Shown here: positions 1 through 10,200 of the stretch, one piece after another | How positions within the stretch are numbered: the first letter of the stretch is position 1 | Layout: each line of letters starts with the position of its first letter | DNA from: Arcicella sp034931005 | Lineage (GTDB): Bacteria > Bacteroidota > Bacteroidia > Cytophagales > Spirosomataceae | Length of the DNA: 64,000 bases | Assembly: GCF_034931005.1 (NCBI RefSeq) | Contig: NZ_JAYGIN010000018.1 | Coordinates: 1 to 64,000 of the forward strand | Direction: 5' to 3' | The notes under the pieces: model-generated | Database searches by the model: none | What the model was told of the DNA's origin: nothing | The model's input: only the letters and a program-made list of their open reading frames with translations | Position numbers and translations under genes: made by a program

Positions 1-120
1 AGATTGTACTGATTCAACGGATTTACACGGATAAATTTAAAGAAAAATCAGTGTAAATCTGTTTTATCTGTTCTATCCGTGGGCTAATTTTGTCTTGCGA
101 CAAATAGTAGATAATTCCGA
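1..120. repeat. Degenerate intergenic inverted repeat (ACACGGAT/ACACAGAT family)
   Basis: The non-coding left edge holds words of the type CGGATTTACACGGATAAA, followed by their approximate complements (GTGTAAATCTGTTTTATCTG, ATCCGTGGGCTAATTTTGTC). The same vocabulary, including the tail TAATTTTCGTCTTGCA, recurs at 16478-16582 and in part at 31855-31945. I read it as a dispersed, imperfect palindromic repeat. It may continue beyond the window. Confidence 0.55.
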
Positions 121-127
121 AAGAGAA

Positions 128-886
128 TTAAATCACATTTTCAAACCATTTTTTAAATAAGGTTACTTTTTCTTTACTAATAATAATATCGGAGGGTGCA
201 GTAGGAGTTGTTTTTACTTTTATTCGACTATTGATGAATCCCACTAATTCAGAAATACAATTTCTTGAAAGAATATATTGCCGATTGGCTCTTGTAAAAT
301 CAACAGGGTCAAGTTGAGTTTCTAAATCATCAAGTTTGAAATCTAAAATAAATTTTCTTCCGTCATAAACTTGTCCGTAAACCAGACCGTTTTCAATATA
401 AAAAAAGGCAAATTCTTCACTTTTAATGGGCAATAATTTATCCCGAAACCTTACCAAAAAACTTTTTCGATAATTTTTTATTGAAAATACCTGCTGTTTA
501 ATAAGCAAATTCAACAATTCGTCTTTCATTAATTGTTGATTATTAAACTTTTCGATGGCAAAATTTAACGAGGCTGAATCTATGGGTTTCAGCAAATAAT
601 CAATGCTATTATGTTTGAAAGCACGAATGGCAAATTCATCAAAGGCAGTCGTAAAAATAATGGCAGATTTTAACTCAATTTGCTCATAAATTTCAAATGA
701 TATTCCATCTGCCAATTGAATGTCAGAAAATATTAAATCAGGATTTTCATGTTCTGAAAACCACACAATTCCTTCCGCTACGCTCTCGATAGTTGTCAGA
801 ATTTCATGTTCAATATGTAGCTGATTTAATAAAAACTTTAATTGATTGGCTGCCGCTGGCTCATCTTCAACAATGACTATTTTCAT
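128..886 (-). CDS. LytTR-family response regulator
   Basis: This 252-aa cytosolic transcription regulator has an N-terminal receiver domain (about residues 1-120) with the acidic pocket VEDEP. The phospho-acceptor is expected at D55 in SDIQLADG, and the beta5 lysine lies in LLKPIDSAS. The C-terminal half (about 145-250) has LytTR DNA-binding character, with FTRANRQYILSRNCI and a basic end. Its ATG overlaps the stop of the upstream kinase gene by 4 bases (ATGA), so the two are translationally coupled and form a LytS/LytR-type pair. In this phylum such pairs usually control envelope or metabolic genes. Targets cannot be read from the sequence, and a link to the neighbouring GH95 is only positional. 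Confidence 0.9.
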   Translation of the reverse strand: MKIVIVEDEPAAANQLKFLLNQLHIEHEILTTIESVAEGIVWFSEHENPDLIFSDIQLADGISFEIYEQIELKSAIIFTTAFDEFAIRAFKHNSIDYLLKPIDSASLNFAIEKFNNQQLMKDELLNLLIKQQVFSIKNYRKSFLVRFRDKLLPIKSEEFAFFYIENGLVYGQVYDGRKFILDFKLDDLETQLDPVDFTRANRQYILSRNCISELVGFINSRIKVKTTPTAPSDIIISKEKVTLFKKWFENVI

Positions 887-1872
887 GATATTAAGGGTAA
901 AATCACTGTAAATTCCTCGTTTTGAGAAATATCAATTTCTTCTCCAACCAAGATTTTGAATCTCTCACTGAGGTTTGCTAATCCAATTCCTGTACCACTT
1001 GAGTTCAATTTCAAATTAATGGAGTTACTAATTTTGATAATTTTTTCTTCTGGTTCAACCTCAATCTTAATCGTTAGTGGTTTTAACGAAGACACAATGT
1101 TATGTTTAATGGCATTTTCGATAAGTAATTGTAATGAATGTGGTGGAATTTTAAATTTATCACTACCCTCAATATGTTTTACAATTTTGAGATTTTCACC
1201 AAACCTCATTTGAAGTAAAAAAATGTAATTATCCATCAACGTTAATTCCTCCTTGAGAAAAACCAAAGGCTGTTCTTGCATACTCAGAGAATACCTCAAA
1301 ACTTGAGACAGTTTTTGTAAGTAAAGTTGACTACGTTCTTTATCTTCATTGATAAGCCAACTGAGTGTGTTTAAAGAATTAAATAAAAAATGTGGATTTA
1401 ATTGATTTTTGAGTGAGTTGAGTTGATTCAGTAAGTTTTCATGTTTCAACTGCTCATTTTCTAATAAAGCTTCGTTTTTCTTATCGGTTTCAATTAAAAA
1501 TCTACTGAAAAAATAGGCAATTATCGCAATGAGAAATCCTCGCATCATGATGGTAGGAATCATTTTTGGAGGAAGGCGAACAACGAAAATATTGATAAGC
1601 GATAATACAGTTACAAATGCCACAAAGAGCATAAATCCAAATGCAATTTGTTTGGTTTTACTGACTTTATTCTGAATGTTTTTGTAAGTAAAATGAATGG
1701 CAAAAATAGAATAAATGAAGCAGGTAACAATCTGAAAACCAATGTCTAATACGGTTGTATATGACTGTTTTAGGAATGGTAAATTAATGATGATTATTGG
1801 AAAATTGACGAAAAGAGCTACCAAAAATGATACACCCCAAACAAATTTTCGGATAGTTGGATTTTTTGACAT
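883..1872 (-). CDS. LytS-type sensor histidine kinase
   Basis: This 329-aa membrane histidine kinase has four hydrophobic segments in the first 130 residues, then a short coiled-coil linker (about 130-155). The His_kinase motif follows, with the phospho-acceptor expected at H161 in NPHFLFNSLNTLSWL. An ATPase domain lies at about 245-325, with an N box (LIENAIKHN) and a G-box-like GTGIGLANL. No periplasmic sensor domain of any size is visible, so the stimulus is probably sensed within the membrane or by a partner. It is the first gene of the pair with the downstream LytTR regulator and overlaps it by 4 bases. The family assignment is secure and the signal is unknown. Confidence 0.92.
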   Translation of the reverse strand: MSKNPTIRKFVWGVSFLVALFVNFPIIIINLPFLKQSYTTVLDIGFQIVTCFIYSIFAIHFTYKNIQNKVSKTKQIAFGFMLFVAFVTVLSLINIFVVRLPPKMIPTIMMRGFLIAIIAYFFSRFLIETDKKNEALLENEQLKHENLLNQLNSLKNQLNPHFLFNSLNTLSWLINEDKERSQLYLQKLSQVLRYSLSMQEQPLVFLKEELTLMDNYIFLLQMRFGENLKIVKHIEGSDKFKIPPHSLQLLIENAIKHNIVSSLKPLTIKIEVEPEEKIIKISNSINLKLNSSGTGIGLANLSERFKILVGEEIDISQNEEFTVILPLIS

Positions 1873-2059
1873 GGGAAAATTGGAGAAAATATTTCAAATG
1901 TATTCTTTTTGAAGAATCTATCAATAAAAAATTAAGTGATATGGCAAAAATTGGATGTGAAACGTAGTTTTAGTTTGGGTAAGTGCTAAAGTTAGTGTTG
2001 TGTTTTATTTTTTGGAATTATATATTCAGAAAAGCAAAATTTTAAATTTGACATTAATT

Positions 2060-2138
2060 AACCGCTAACAGGGTGAAAAACCGCCGTTAGGGTTTTCGGA
2101 CACAACCCTAACGGCGGTTTTTCACCCCGTTAGCGGTT
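2060..2138. repeat. Long inverted repeat, 35-bp arms
   Basis: Arms at 2060-2094 and 2104-2138 are complementary over 35 bases with one mismatch and a 9-base loop. The core is CGCCGTTAGGGTT / AACCCTAACGGCG. The repeat fills the gap between the divergent kinase gene and GH95. It resembles the CGCTGACAGGG palindromes at 31681-31754 and 38646-38680 in length, position and vocabulary (CGCTAACAGGGT). Confidence 0.85.
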
Positions 2139-2239
2139 CTGCATTGATAAGTGCATAATTCAGTTATTGAATTAACCAATAGATTTTTATAGAAAATTGC
2201 TTTTAGATAAAATACCAATTGAACCTAAATTTAATCGAT

Positions 2240-5035
2240 ATGCTTTCCAGATTTTCAACTTATTTTTTCTCGGCGTTTCTTCTTTTTCTTTTAGTTTTTT
2301 CAACAAATTCTAAAGCCCAAAACTATCAATTATGGTACGATAAACCTGCTCAGAAATGGACAGATGCCCTTCCAATAGGGAATGGAAGATTGGGAGGAAT
2401 GATTTTTGGAGGTATTCAAGAAGATAAAATTCAGTTTAATGAAGAAACCCTTTGGACTGGCGAACCCCGAAATTATAACCGTGATGATGCCGCAAAATAC
2501 CTTCCACAAATTCGGCAATTGCTACAAGAAGGCAAACAAAAAGAAGCAGAAGCATTAGCAGAAAAACACTTTTTGGGACTGAAAAGCAAAGAAGGTGATA
2601 GAGAAAAATGGTTGTCTGAAATCCAAGAATTAAAGGGTTTAGGTGGAAATCCCGCTTCAGAAAATTTCAATGATTCTTCATGGAAAACGATGCAAGTGCC
2701 AAGTTATGAAGGTTGGGAAGCCGTCGGTTTTGAAGGATTGGATGGAGCTGTATGGTTGAGAACAATTGTTGAAATCCCACAAGAGTTTATGGGAAAATCG
2801 GTTGTTTTAGATTTGAATAGAATTCGTGACCAAGACTTTACCTATGTGAATGGTCAATTGGTGGGTTCAACCAATAATCTTGAACCAAGAAAATATATCA
2901 TTCCTGCAAATGTATTAAAAGTAGGCAAGAATCTGATTGCTATTTTAGTCCTCAATTATGCCGATAAAGGTGGAATTGCAGGGTATAAAGACACAACAAA
3001 ACCCATTTCAATGTACATTTTAGGCGATGAACAAAAGAAAATTTCGCTCAATGGACTTTGGAAATACAAAATTCAAAATGATGAACCGCCTGCCATTGGC
3101 AAATATCAAGCTGATTATCAGCCATTTGGGGATTTATTGTTGAAGTTTAAAAAAATCAATGCGTACACCAATTATAGACGTTCTTTAAATTTAGAAAAGG
3201 CAATTTCCGAAACTTCATTTACTGCCTCTGGAATTCAATTTAAAAGAACCTATTTTGCCAGCCAGCCCGACCAAGTTATCACTGTTCACCTATCCGCCGA
3301 TAAATTGAAAAGTATTGATTTTGAAGCATTACTAAACAGCCCACATAAACATTTTATTACCAAGAAAATTAACGAAAATACCATTTCATTATCCGTAAAA
3401 GTAAGAAATGGAGCCTTGAAAGGAGACGCATTTTTACGGATTCAAACCAAAAATGGGAAAGTAAAAATTACTGATGAAAAAATTTCTGTGGAAGGAGCAG
3501 ACGAAGCTACACTTTATTTAACTGCGGCAACAAATTTTGTCAATTACGATGATGTTTCAGCTAATTCAAGCACTAAATGTCAATTTACGATGGCTAATTT
3601 GAAAGGAAAAAAATACTCGCAAATCCTTAAAAATCATCAAGATGAATATCAATCCTATTATGATAAATTTGCCATCGAGTTAGGGAAATCTCCGAACGAA
3701 AACTTACCGACGAACCTTCGTTTAGAAAAATTTGGAACAGAAAACGACCCTAATTTAGCGGCACTTTATGTTCAATATAGTAGATATTTATTGATTTCAT
3801 CCTCTCGTCCCAACACGCAACCTGCTAATTTACAAGGTATTTGGAATGATTTGCTTTCGCCACCTTGGGGAAGTAAATACACCACAAACATCAACGCTCA
3901 AATGAATTATTGGGGTGCGGAAGTGCTGAATTTATCCGCTTTGCATCAACCAATGATTAATATGATTAAGGATTTGGCAAAACGTGGAGAAGAAACCGCT
4001 CAAAAATATTATCATGCTCGTGGTTGGGTGGTGCATCACAATACTGATATTTGGCGTGGAACTGCTCCGATAAATGCCTCAAATCATGGCATTTGGGTTA
4101 CGGGCGGTGCTTGGCTAAGTCAACATTTATGGCAACATTATTTATTTACACAAGACAAAAATTTTCTTCAAGAAACTGGCTATCCTTTGATGAAAAATGC
4201 TGCTTTGTTTTTTGTGGATTTTTTGGTGAAAGACCCTAAAACGGGCTTTTTAGTAAGTTCTCCTTCCAATTCACCAGAACAAGGTGGTTTGGTGATTGGT
4301 CCAACTATGGATCATCAAATTATAAGAGAGTTATTGAAAAGTTGTATTAATGCCAGTGAAATTTTGGGAATTGATAAAGAATTGCGTGATACTTTGGCAC
4401 AAAAATATGCTCAAATTGCCCCGAACAAAATTGGAAAATATGGACAATTGCAAGAATGGCTTGAAGACAAAGATGACCCCGAAAACAAACATCGTCATGT
4501 TTCTCATTTATGGGGCGTCTTTCCAGGAAATGATATTAATTGGACAGATTCAACGATGATGAAAGCTGCCCGACAGTCGTTAATTTATCGAGGAGATGAA
4601 GGAACAGGTTGGAGTTTAGCATGGAAAATCAACTTTTGGGCAAGATTTTTGGAAGGTGAACACGCTTTGAAAATGATAAAAATGTTACTTCGTCCTGCGA
4701 GTGGGGCAGGAGGCTCATATTTGAATTTATTTGATGCTCATCCACCTTTTCAGATTGATGGAAATTTTGGTGGAGCATCTGGAATAGCCGAAATGTTATT
4801 GCAAAGTCAAGGTGAGAATATTGAAATTTTACCAGCACTTCCTGCCGATTGGAAAGACGGTTCGGTCAAAGGAATTCGTGCCAGAGGTGGTTTTACTCTT
4901 GATTTTTCTTGGAAAAACGGCAAAGTGAATTACTTGCAAATTGATGGTAAATCAGGGAATAATTGTACGATTCGGTATAATAATCAACTAAAAGAAATTA
5001 AGGATTTGAAGGGGAAACAAATAATTCTCGAATAA
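2240..5035 (+). CDS. Secreted GH95 glycosidase (alpha-L-fucosidase or alpha-L-galactosidase type)
   Basis: This inverting exo-glycosidase of GH95 has a signal peptide ending near TNSKAQ. I start at ATG 2240; an in-frame TTG at 2219 would add seven residues ahead of the signal. The N-terminal GH95 beta-sandwich begins LWYDKPAQKWTDALPIGNG. The (alpha/alpha)6 domain has the substrate-site asparagines in TTNINAQMNYW, a predicted general acid E680 in SPSNSPEQGG and the catalytic aspartate region D840 in FQIDGNFGG. At about 930 aa it is longer than usual GH95 because residues about 140-280 insert a jelly-roll segment resembling the sialate-O-acetylesterase/GH2 sugar-binding fold (DGAVWLRTIVEIP, DFTYVNGQLVG). 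In RG-II systems GH95 enzymes remove L-galactose or fucose; which one here is open. It is followed by a hairpin terminator. Confidence 0.9.
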   Translation: MLSRFSTYFFSAFLLFLLVFSTNSKAQNYQLWYDKPAQKWTDALPIGNGRLGGMIFGGIQEDKIQFNEETLWTGEPRNYNRDDAAKYLPQIRQLLQEGKQKEAEALAEKHFLGLKSKEGDREKWLSEIQELKGLGGNPASENFNDSSWKTMQVPSYEGWEAVGFEGLDGAVWLRTIVEIPQEFMGKSVVLDLNRIRDQDFTYVNGQLVGSTNNLEPRKYIIPANVLKVGKNLIAILVLNYADKGGIAGYKDTTKPISMYILGDEQKKISLNGLWKYKIQNDEPPAIGKYQADYQPFGDLLLKFKKINAYTNYRRSLNLEKAISETSFTASGIQFKRTYFASQPDQVITVHLSADKLKSIDFEALLNSPHKHFITKKINENTISLSVKVRNGALKGDAFLRIQTKNGKVKITDEKISVEGADEATLYLTAATNFVNYDDVSANSSTKCQFTMANLKGKKYSQILKNHQDEYQSYYDKFAIELGKSPNENLPTNLRLEKFGTENDPNLAALYVQYSRYLLISSSRPNTQPANLQGIWNDLLSPPWGSKYTTNINAQMNYWGAEVLNLSALHQPMINMIKDLAKRGEETAQKYYHARGWVVHHNTDIWRGTAPINASNHGIWVTGGAWLSQHLWQHYLFTQDKNFLQETGYPLMKNAALFFVDFLVKDPKTGFLVSSPSNSPEQGGLVIGPTMDHQIIRELLKSCINASEILGIDKELRDTLAQKYAQIAPNKIGKYGQLQEWLEDKDDPENKHRHVSHLWGVFPGNDINWTDSTMMKAARQSLIYRGDEGTGWSLAWKINFWARFLEGEHALKMIKMLLRPASGAGGSYLNLFDAHPPFQIDGNFGGASGIAEMLLQSQGENIEILPALPADWKDGSVKGIRARGGFTLDFSWKNGKVNYLQIDGKSGNNCTIRYNNQLKEIKDLKGKQIILE

Positions 5036-5040
5036 ATTTT

Positions 5041-5101
5041 AAATAAGGTTCTGTCGAAAATATCATACAAAACGGCAGAACCTTATTTTGTATGATATTT
5101 T
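5041..5101. terminator. Convergent terminator with two interleaved inverted repeats
   Basis: Stem 1 pairs AAATAAGGTTCTG (5041-5053) with CAGAACCTTATTT (5076-5088). Stem 2 pairs AAAATATCATACAAAA (5057-5072) with TTTTGTATGATATTTT (5086-5101). The two share bases 5086-5088 and interleave, so they exclude each other or form a pseudoknot. The element lies between convergent GH95 and AraC genes, and its right part encodes the last AraC residues. Confidence 0.75.
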
Positions 5102-5952
5102 CTTTTATACTCCAACGGAGTAATCCCTGTTACTTTTTTGAAATGACGATAAAAATTAGAAACATTGTTAAAACCGCAGTCAAAGCAGATAACTTCAGTT
5201 GGTAAATGGTCTTTTACCAATGCTCTGCACGCATGACTAATTCTAATTTCAATTAAAAAGTCATAGTAAGTTTTCTTGGTCATCAATTTAAAATACCGAC
5301 AAAACGACGTTACACTCAAATTGCTAATTGCCGCAATTTCCTCCAAAGTAATATCTTTTTTATAGTTAGACAAAGTATAATTACAAACCTTGTTTAGACG
5401 TATCGTATCCGACTCATTTGATTGATAAAAAGTCTGTCCGTTAGCAATATTTTCGTATTCATCACTTTCTGCGAGGGTGTGCAAAATGGATAACATCAAC
5501 GATAAACGCTCCAAATTTTGTGCCTTTGGGATGGCTGTCAAAAGATGAGTTAATTTCTCTCTCGTATTTCCCGTAATTACCAATCCCGACTTTGCTCTTT
5601 CATATAGTTTTGGCAATAAATACGCTTCAGGGAGACTCAAAAGGCTTTTTCCTAAGCAATCGGGCAAAAATTGTATCACGACAGCTTCAACTTTCAAATC
5701 TGGGTCATTCTGAAAATACTCCTCTTTACAACGCCAAGTATGTGGCAAATTTTCGCCCACTAATACGATTTCCCCGTGTGAAAAATTGCTAATATTATCA
5801 CCAATAAATCTCACGCCTTCACCTTTGATGATATAGTGAAGTTCCAGTTCTGGATGATAATGCCAAATTCCTCCAAAATTGGGTCTTACATCATGTCGAA
5901 TGATAAAAGAACTCTCAAGTTTTACAGGTACTTTTTGAAATAAAGGCTTCAT
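5083..5952 (-). CDS. AraC-family transcriptional regulator with cupin sensor domain
   Basis: I start at ATG 5952, because the longer reading frame would need a TTG at 5973. The product is about 289 aa. The N-terminal cupin-like sensor (about 10-110) shows GGIWHYHPELELHYIIKGEG and a second element GENLPHTW, typical of sugar-responsive AraC proteins. The C-terminal double helix-turn-helix (about 190-285) reads ITLEEIAAISNLSVTSFCRYF and then GFNNVSNFYRHFKKVTGITP. The gene is cytosolic, convergent with GH95 and divergent from the DUF3826/SusC/SusD operon across a 530-bp AT-rich gap. That placement makes either unit a plausible target, by inference. The effector cannot be determined here. Confidence 0.92.
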   Translation of the reverse strand: MKPLFQKVPVKLESSFIIRHDVRPNFGGIWHYHPELELHYIIKGEGVRFIGDNISNFSHGEIVLVGENLPHTWRCKEEYFQNDPDLKVEAVVIQFLPDCLGKSLLSLPEAYLLPKLYERAKSGLVITGNTREKLTHLLTAIPKAQNLERLSLMLSILHTLAESDEYENIANGQTFYQSNESDTIRLNKVCNYTLSNYKKDITLEEIAAISNLSVTSFCRYFKLMTKKTYYDFLIEIRISHACRALVKDHLPTEVICFDCGFNNVSNFYRHFKKVTGITPLEYKRKYHTK

Positions 5953-5973
5953 TTTATGCTTGTTTTTTATCAA

Positions 5974-6481
5974 AAAGACACTATTTGTATATTTCTACTT
6001 TCTCTCGAAATCATACAAAATGACCCTGAATTGTCAAAATATTAGCGATAATGATAAAATATAATGATTCTAATTTTAATTATGACAATATCGTACACTA
6101 AGTTGATAAAAAAATGCACAAAAAATCCTACTCTAATAGTGAATTTTGTATCGAAAATAGAACTTCTCTTAGAAGATTTAAAAGAATAGTAATATTTGGT
6201 GTATTTCAGATAAGGGTTTTCTCCTAAATTATTGAGTCTGTTTTTATTGAAAATTATAATTAAGTACTTGTTTGTCAAATGTTTATGGATTTAATTGTTT
6301 GAAGGTTTTAGTTTTTGAAAGGAAGATTTAACTATTTTGAAAAAATACGACTATAAAAATCGTAAAAAGTGCAAAAAACTATCATGTACTCTCCTATAAA
6401 AACCAATAAAATATTACCTTAATTACCGATTTTCGTTCAAATGCTAATTGATGCAAAAAGATAATTTACCCATATAAAATA
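5974..6481. other. AT-rich divergent intergenic region
   Basis: About 500 bases without a credible gene separate the AraC regulator (-) from the DUF3826-like gene (+). The region is very AT-rich with many A and T tracts and must hold both promoters. I could not single out a convincing -33 TTTG / -7 TAnnTTTG pair. A short open frame at 6042-6278 (-) has random-looking composition and was not called. Confidence 0.5.
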
Positions 6482-7174
6482 ATGAATGAAATTAAAAAAA
6501 TATTAACCTTCATCATCGCCTTTTGTTGTTTGCAAATCCACGCTCAAGATAAAAGTAAAAATGAGTCGTCTTATCAAAAAGTAGTAACAGAAAGAGCTGC
6601 AAAAATTGTCAAAAGTCTTAACATTTCCGATACTTTAAAAGCTATTATCGTCCGAGATATTATTGCGAATCAATACAAAAAGTTAAACGATTTTCATGAA
6701 GTTCGTAAGGCAAATTTGAAAACGATTGTGAAGGATAATCCAAAATCAAAAGCCGATTCACTTTCCAAGATTTATACGTCCGATTCTGAAAATCAGTTGA
6801 ACCAAATACACAAAGACTATTTGAAAAGTTTGAGACATGAATTATCAAAAGAGCAAATAGAAGGAGTGAAAAATGGAATGACATATAGTGTTTTCCCAAA
6901 TACCTTTCGTGCTTATCAAGAAATGATGCCAGATTTGAGCAAGAAACAGAAGAAGCAACTCTATAATTATTTGTACGAAGCCCGGGAACACGCCATGGAT
7001 GCCGAGTCGTCAGATAAAAAACACGCTTGGTTTGGTAAATACAAAGGACGAATTAATAATTATTTATCCAAAGAAGGTATCGACATGAAAGTTGTGAGCC
7101 TCGCTTGGGAAAAAAAAATAAGAGAGAGAGAAGAAGCGAAAAAGAATGCTACCAAATCAAGTGTTAGTAACTAA
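6482..7174 (+). CDS. Secreted DUF3826-like helical protein
   Basis: This 230-aa protein of unknown function has a signal peptide (cleavage after IHAQ, residue about 21). The remainder is charged and mostly helical, with no metal or nucleophile motif I recognise. The overall pattern (an early helix with ERAAKIVKSLNISD, an aromatic patch TYSVFPNTFRAYQEMMPDL, then EAREHAMDAESSDKKHAWFGKYKGRINNYL) resembles DUF3826 proteins, which are frequent companions of pectin utilisation loci. It is the first gene ahead of SusC/SusD, with a 94-bp gap, suggesting co-expression. It may be a periplasmic accessory or a lyase/hydrolase helper. No reaction is known to me. Confidence 0.7.
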   Translation: MNEIKKILTFIIAFCCLQIHAQDKSKNESSYQKVVTERAAKIVKSLNISDTLKAIIVRDIIANQYKKLNDFHEVRKANLKTIVKDNPKSKADSLSKIYTSDSENQLNQIHKDYLKSLRHELSKEQIEGVKNGMTYSVFPNTFRAYQEMMPDLSKKQKKQLYNYLYEAREHAMDAESSDKKHAWFGKYKGRINNYLSKEGIDMKVVSLAWEKKIREREEAKKNATKSSVSN

Positions 7175-7268
7175 GTTTTAAAGAATTTCAACCCATTTAA
7201 CATTCGGAATTTATAAGTCAAATTAGTACGGAAGTTCCATCAGTGTCCTAAATTTAAACATTTTTCAG

Positions 7269-10200
7269 ATGAATTTATTTTTACAATCTCAATCCGATTT
7301 TAGTAAAGCTACAAAACTGACTTGTACTTTATTATTAGTCGCACAATTTATGGGAGGTTCGCCTTTCGTGGATGGTGTCCAAGCCTCAAACGCTCGCCAT
7401 AGAATTTCCAATATTGCTGTAAAGACTAATCAAACTGTATCTGGGACTGTCAAAGATGCTGGCGGTTTAGCTTTAGCAGGGGTAAGTATTAGAATAAAAG
7501 GAACTAAAACTGGAACATCATCAAATGCAAAAGGTGAATTTAAGTTAGACGTAACCAAAGGCGATGAAACGTTGGTTTTTAGCTTGGTTGGTTATTCAAC
7601 CAAAGAAGTTTCGGTTGGTGACAGAAGTAATATCAATATTGTTTTAGAAGAAAATAATGCAGCATTAGACGAAGTTGTGGTTGTTGGTTATGCTCAGCAA
7701 AAGAAAAGTCACTTAACAGGTGCGGTTGTTCAAATTGACATGAAAGCCATTGAGGATATTCCTGTAAATAGTTTGTCTGCTGCTTTGGTATCACAACAAC
7801 CTGGAGTTGGTGTTTCTGGAGGTACAAGTCGCCCTGGTGAGGCTGCCCAAATCACGATTCGTAACCCAAGTTTATTGTCAAAAGATGGCGGTAGTCTTCG
7901 TCCATTGTATGTTATTGATAATGTAATTCGTTCAGAAGAAGATTTTAACACGTTGGATGTGTCGGAAGTTGAAAATATTTCAATTCTAAAAGATGCTGCC
8001 GCTGCCATTTATGGAGCAAGAGGTGGTTATGGGGTTGTGGTAGTTACGACCAAAAAAGGTAAAAATGGTGTGCCAAGATTCTCATATAGTACCTCTTATG
8101 GAGTTTCGAACGCCAATTTGCCCTCTATGATGAATGGCTATGAGCTGGCAACTTTTGCGAATGATTACAACTTTATGGGCGGTAAAAAAGTAACAGATGT
8201 CAATTCTGTTATTTATACACAAGACGAATTAGACCATTTCAAAGCGAATAGTCAGGATTGGTTAAGTTTAGCTTGGAAGCCTTCACACGTAACTCGTCAT
8301 GCCCTAAATGTAAGTGGTGGTAGCGACCGTGCTACTTATTTTGCGGGTATTACTTACAATGAACAAGATGCCAATTTTGATAATATTTCTTTTAATAAAT
8401 GGACATTTAGAGCGAGTACGGAGGTAAAAGTTGCGAAAAATGTAAAAGCAAGTTTGGGAGTTGCAGGCGACTTATCACAAAAGAAAATGTACTTTTTGAA
8501 ACAGGGTGGTGAAAATACGGAAAAAGATTTTTCAAGTTTATTGTACGTTTCTCCCTTCAAACCACTGTATGTTGACGGCTATCCTGTAAATATTTATACA
8601 GGAGGTAATTCAAACTCAAATGAAAACTTCCATTTTTTTGAAGCACAAAAATCCAATAATTATACAACTTCAAGAAATAATGGTTTCAACGTTAATGCCA
8701 GTTTAGAATATGACTTTCCATTTATTCAAGGATTAAAAGCACGAGCTAATTTCAATAAGAATTTTGAAAATGATTGGGGTAAACAATTTGGTACTTTTTA
8801 TAATGTTTATACCTTCAATATGTTAGGAACTAATAAGCATATTTATGGTGGTGGTGTAAAAAGTGTAGCCGCTTTGAATAATGGTGACAGAGTCCGTCTA
8901 AACCCAACTTATGGAGATTCGTATCAATTGAATGGTTATTTGACTTATGATAAAAACTTTGGAAAGCACTCTATTTCAGCCGTAACATTATTTGAACAAT
9001 CAGAAGGATATACCGACGGAACTTCAGCAATGATTGAAAGATTGGTTAGTGGAGCTCAAGATAATATTGGTTATGGTTTAGGCGGTACTGCTGCGGGTGC
9101 TGGCGTTGGTACGGTTACAGAATCAGAAACAGAATCAGGCAGACTTTCTTTTGCAGGTCGTTTGAATTATAGTTATGCGAATAAATATTTATTAGAATTT
9201 TCAATCAGACGTGATGCCTCGACCAACTTTGCTCCAGAAAATAGATGGGGAACTTTCCCTGCATTATCAATGGGTTGGGTTATTTCAGAAGAACCGTTTT
9301 TCAAACCTGCCACTCAATGGGTTGATATGTTGAAAGTTAGACTTTCAGGAGGGCTTTCGGGTATGGATAATACAAGACCATATAACTGGTTGAAAAGCTA
9401 TAACTTAATTCAAACTGGAAATGGCCCTGTATTTGGAGGAAATCTTGACCGTGCAGGTATTATCCGTTTGAAAAATGCAATGGCAAATGAAAGTGTGAAA
9501 TGGGATGATAACACAAAACTAAATGCAGGTATTGATGCCGCATTTTTAAATAACAGACTTAGTTTAACTTTTGACGCATTCTATGACCACCGTTATAATA
9601 TGCTTACAAGTATTACGTCATCTGTTCCGTTAACGGTTGGTGCTGCTTTACCTTCTGAAAACTTCGCAACAATCGACGGTTTCGGTACAGAACTTTCTTT
9701 AGGTTGGAAAAGCAAAATTTCTACGGATTGGTCTTATAATATCAGAGGGTTTTTCTCTTGGAGCGATAACAAACAAATCACGGTTGATTATGATAAAGGT
9801 TTGAAAGGAACACTTTATGACCCAACAGGAAAATCAACCGACCAAGGAGTTCTTGGATTACGTTGTCTTGGAATGTTGAGAACACAAGCTGACGTTGAGG
9901 CACTTTTGGCAAAATATCCAAGCTATACAATTTTTGGTACAAAACCAGCTCCAGGAATGCTTTATTATGAAGATTTGTACGGTGCAAAATCAACAACTGC
10001 TGACGAAAATGGTAATTTCTCTTATACCGCTCCAGATGGTAAAATTGATGATAGTGACCGTACTTATTTGACAAACAAAAAAGACAACCACTACGGTTTT
10101 GGTGTCAATTTTTCAACAACGTATAAACGTTTATCGGTTTCCTTTAATATCGGAGGTTCGTTTGGTGGGCAGGCACTTATTGAATCAAGTGCAAGAGGAT

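Noticed and set aside
6042..6278. A 78-aa minus-strand ORF in the AraC/DUF3826 gap
   Set aside because: Composition reflects AT-rich non-coding DNA (runs of I, N, K, Y, F), with no start context or family resemblance.
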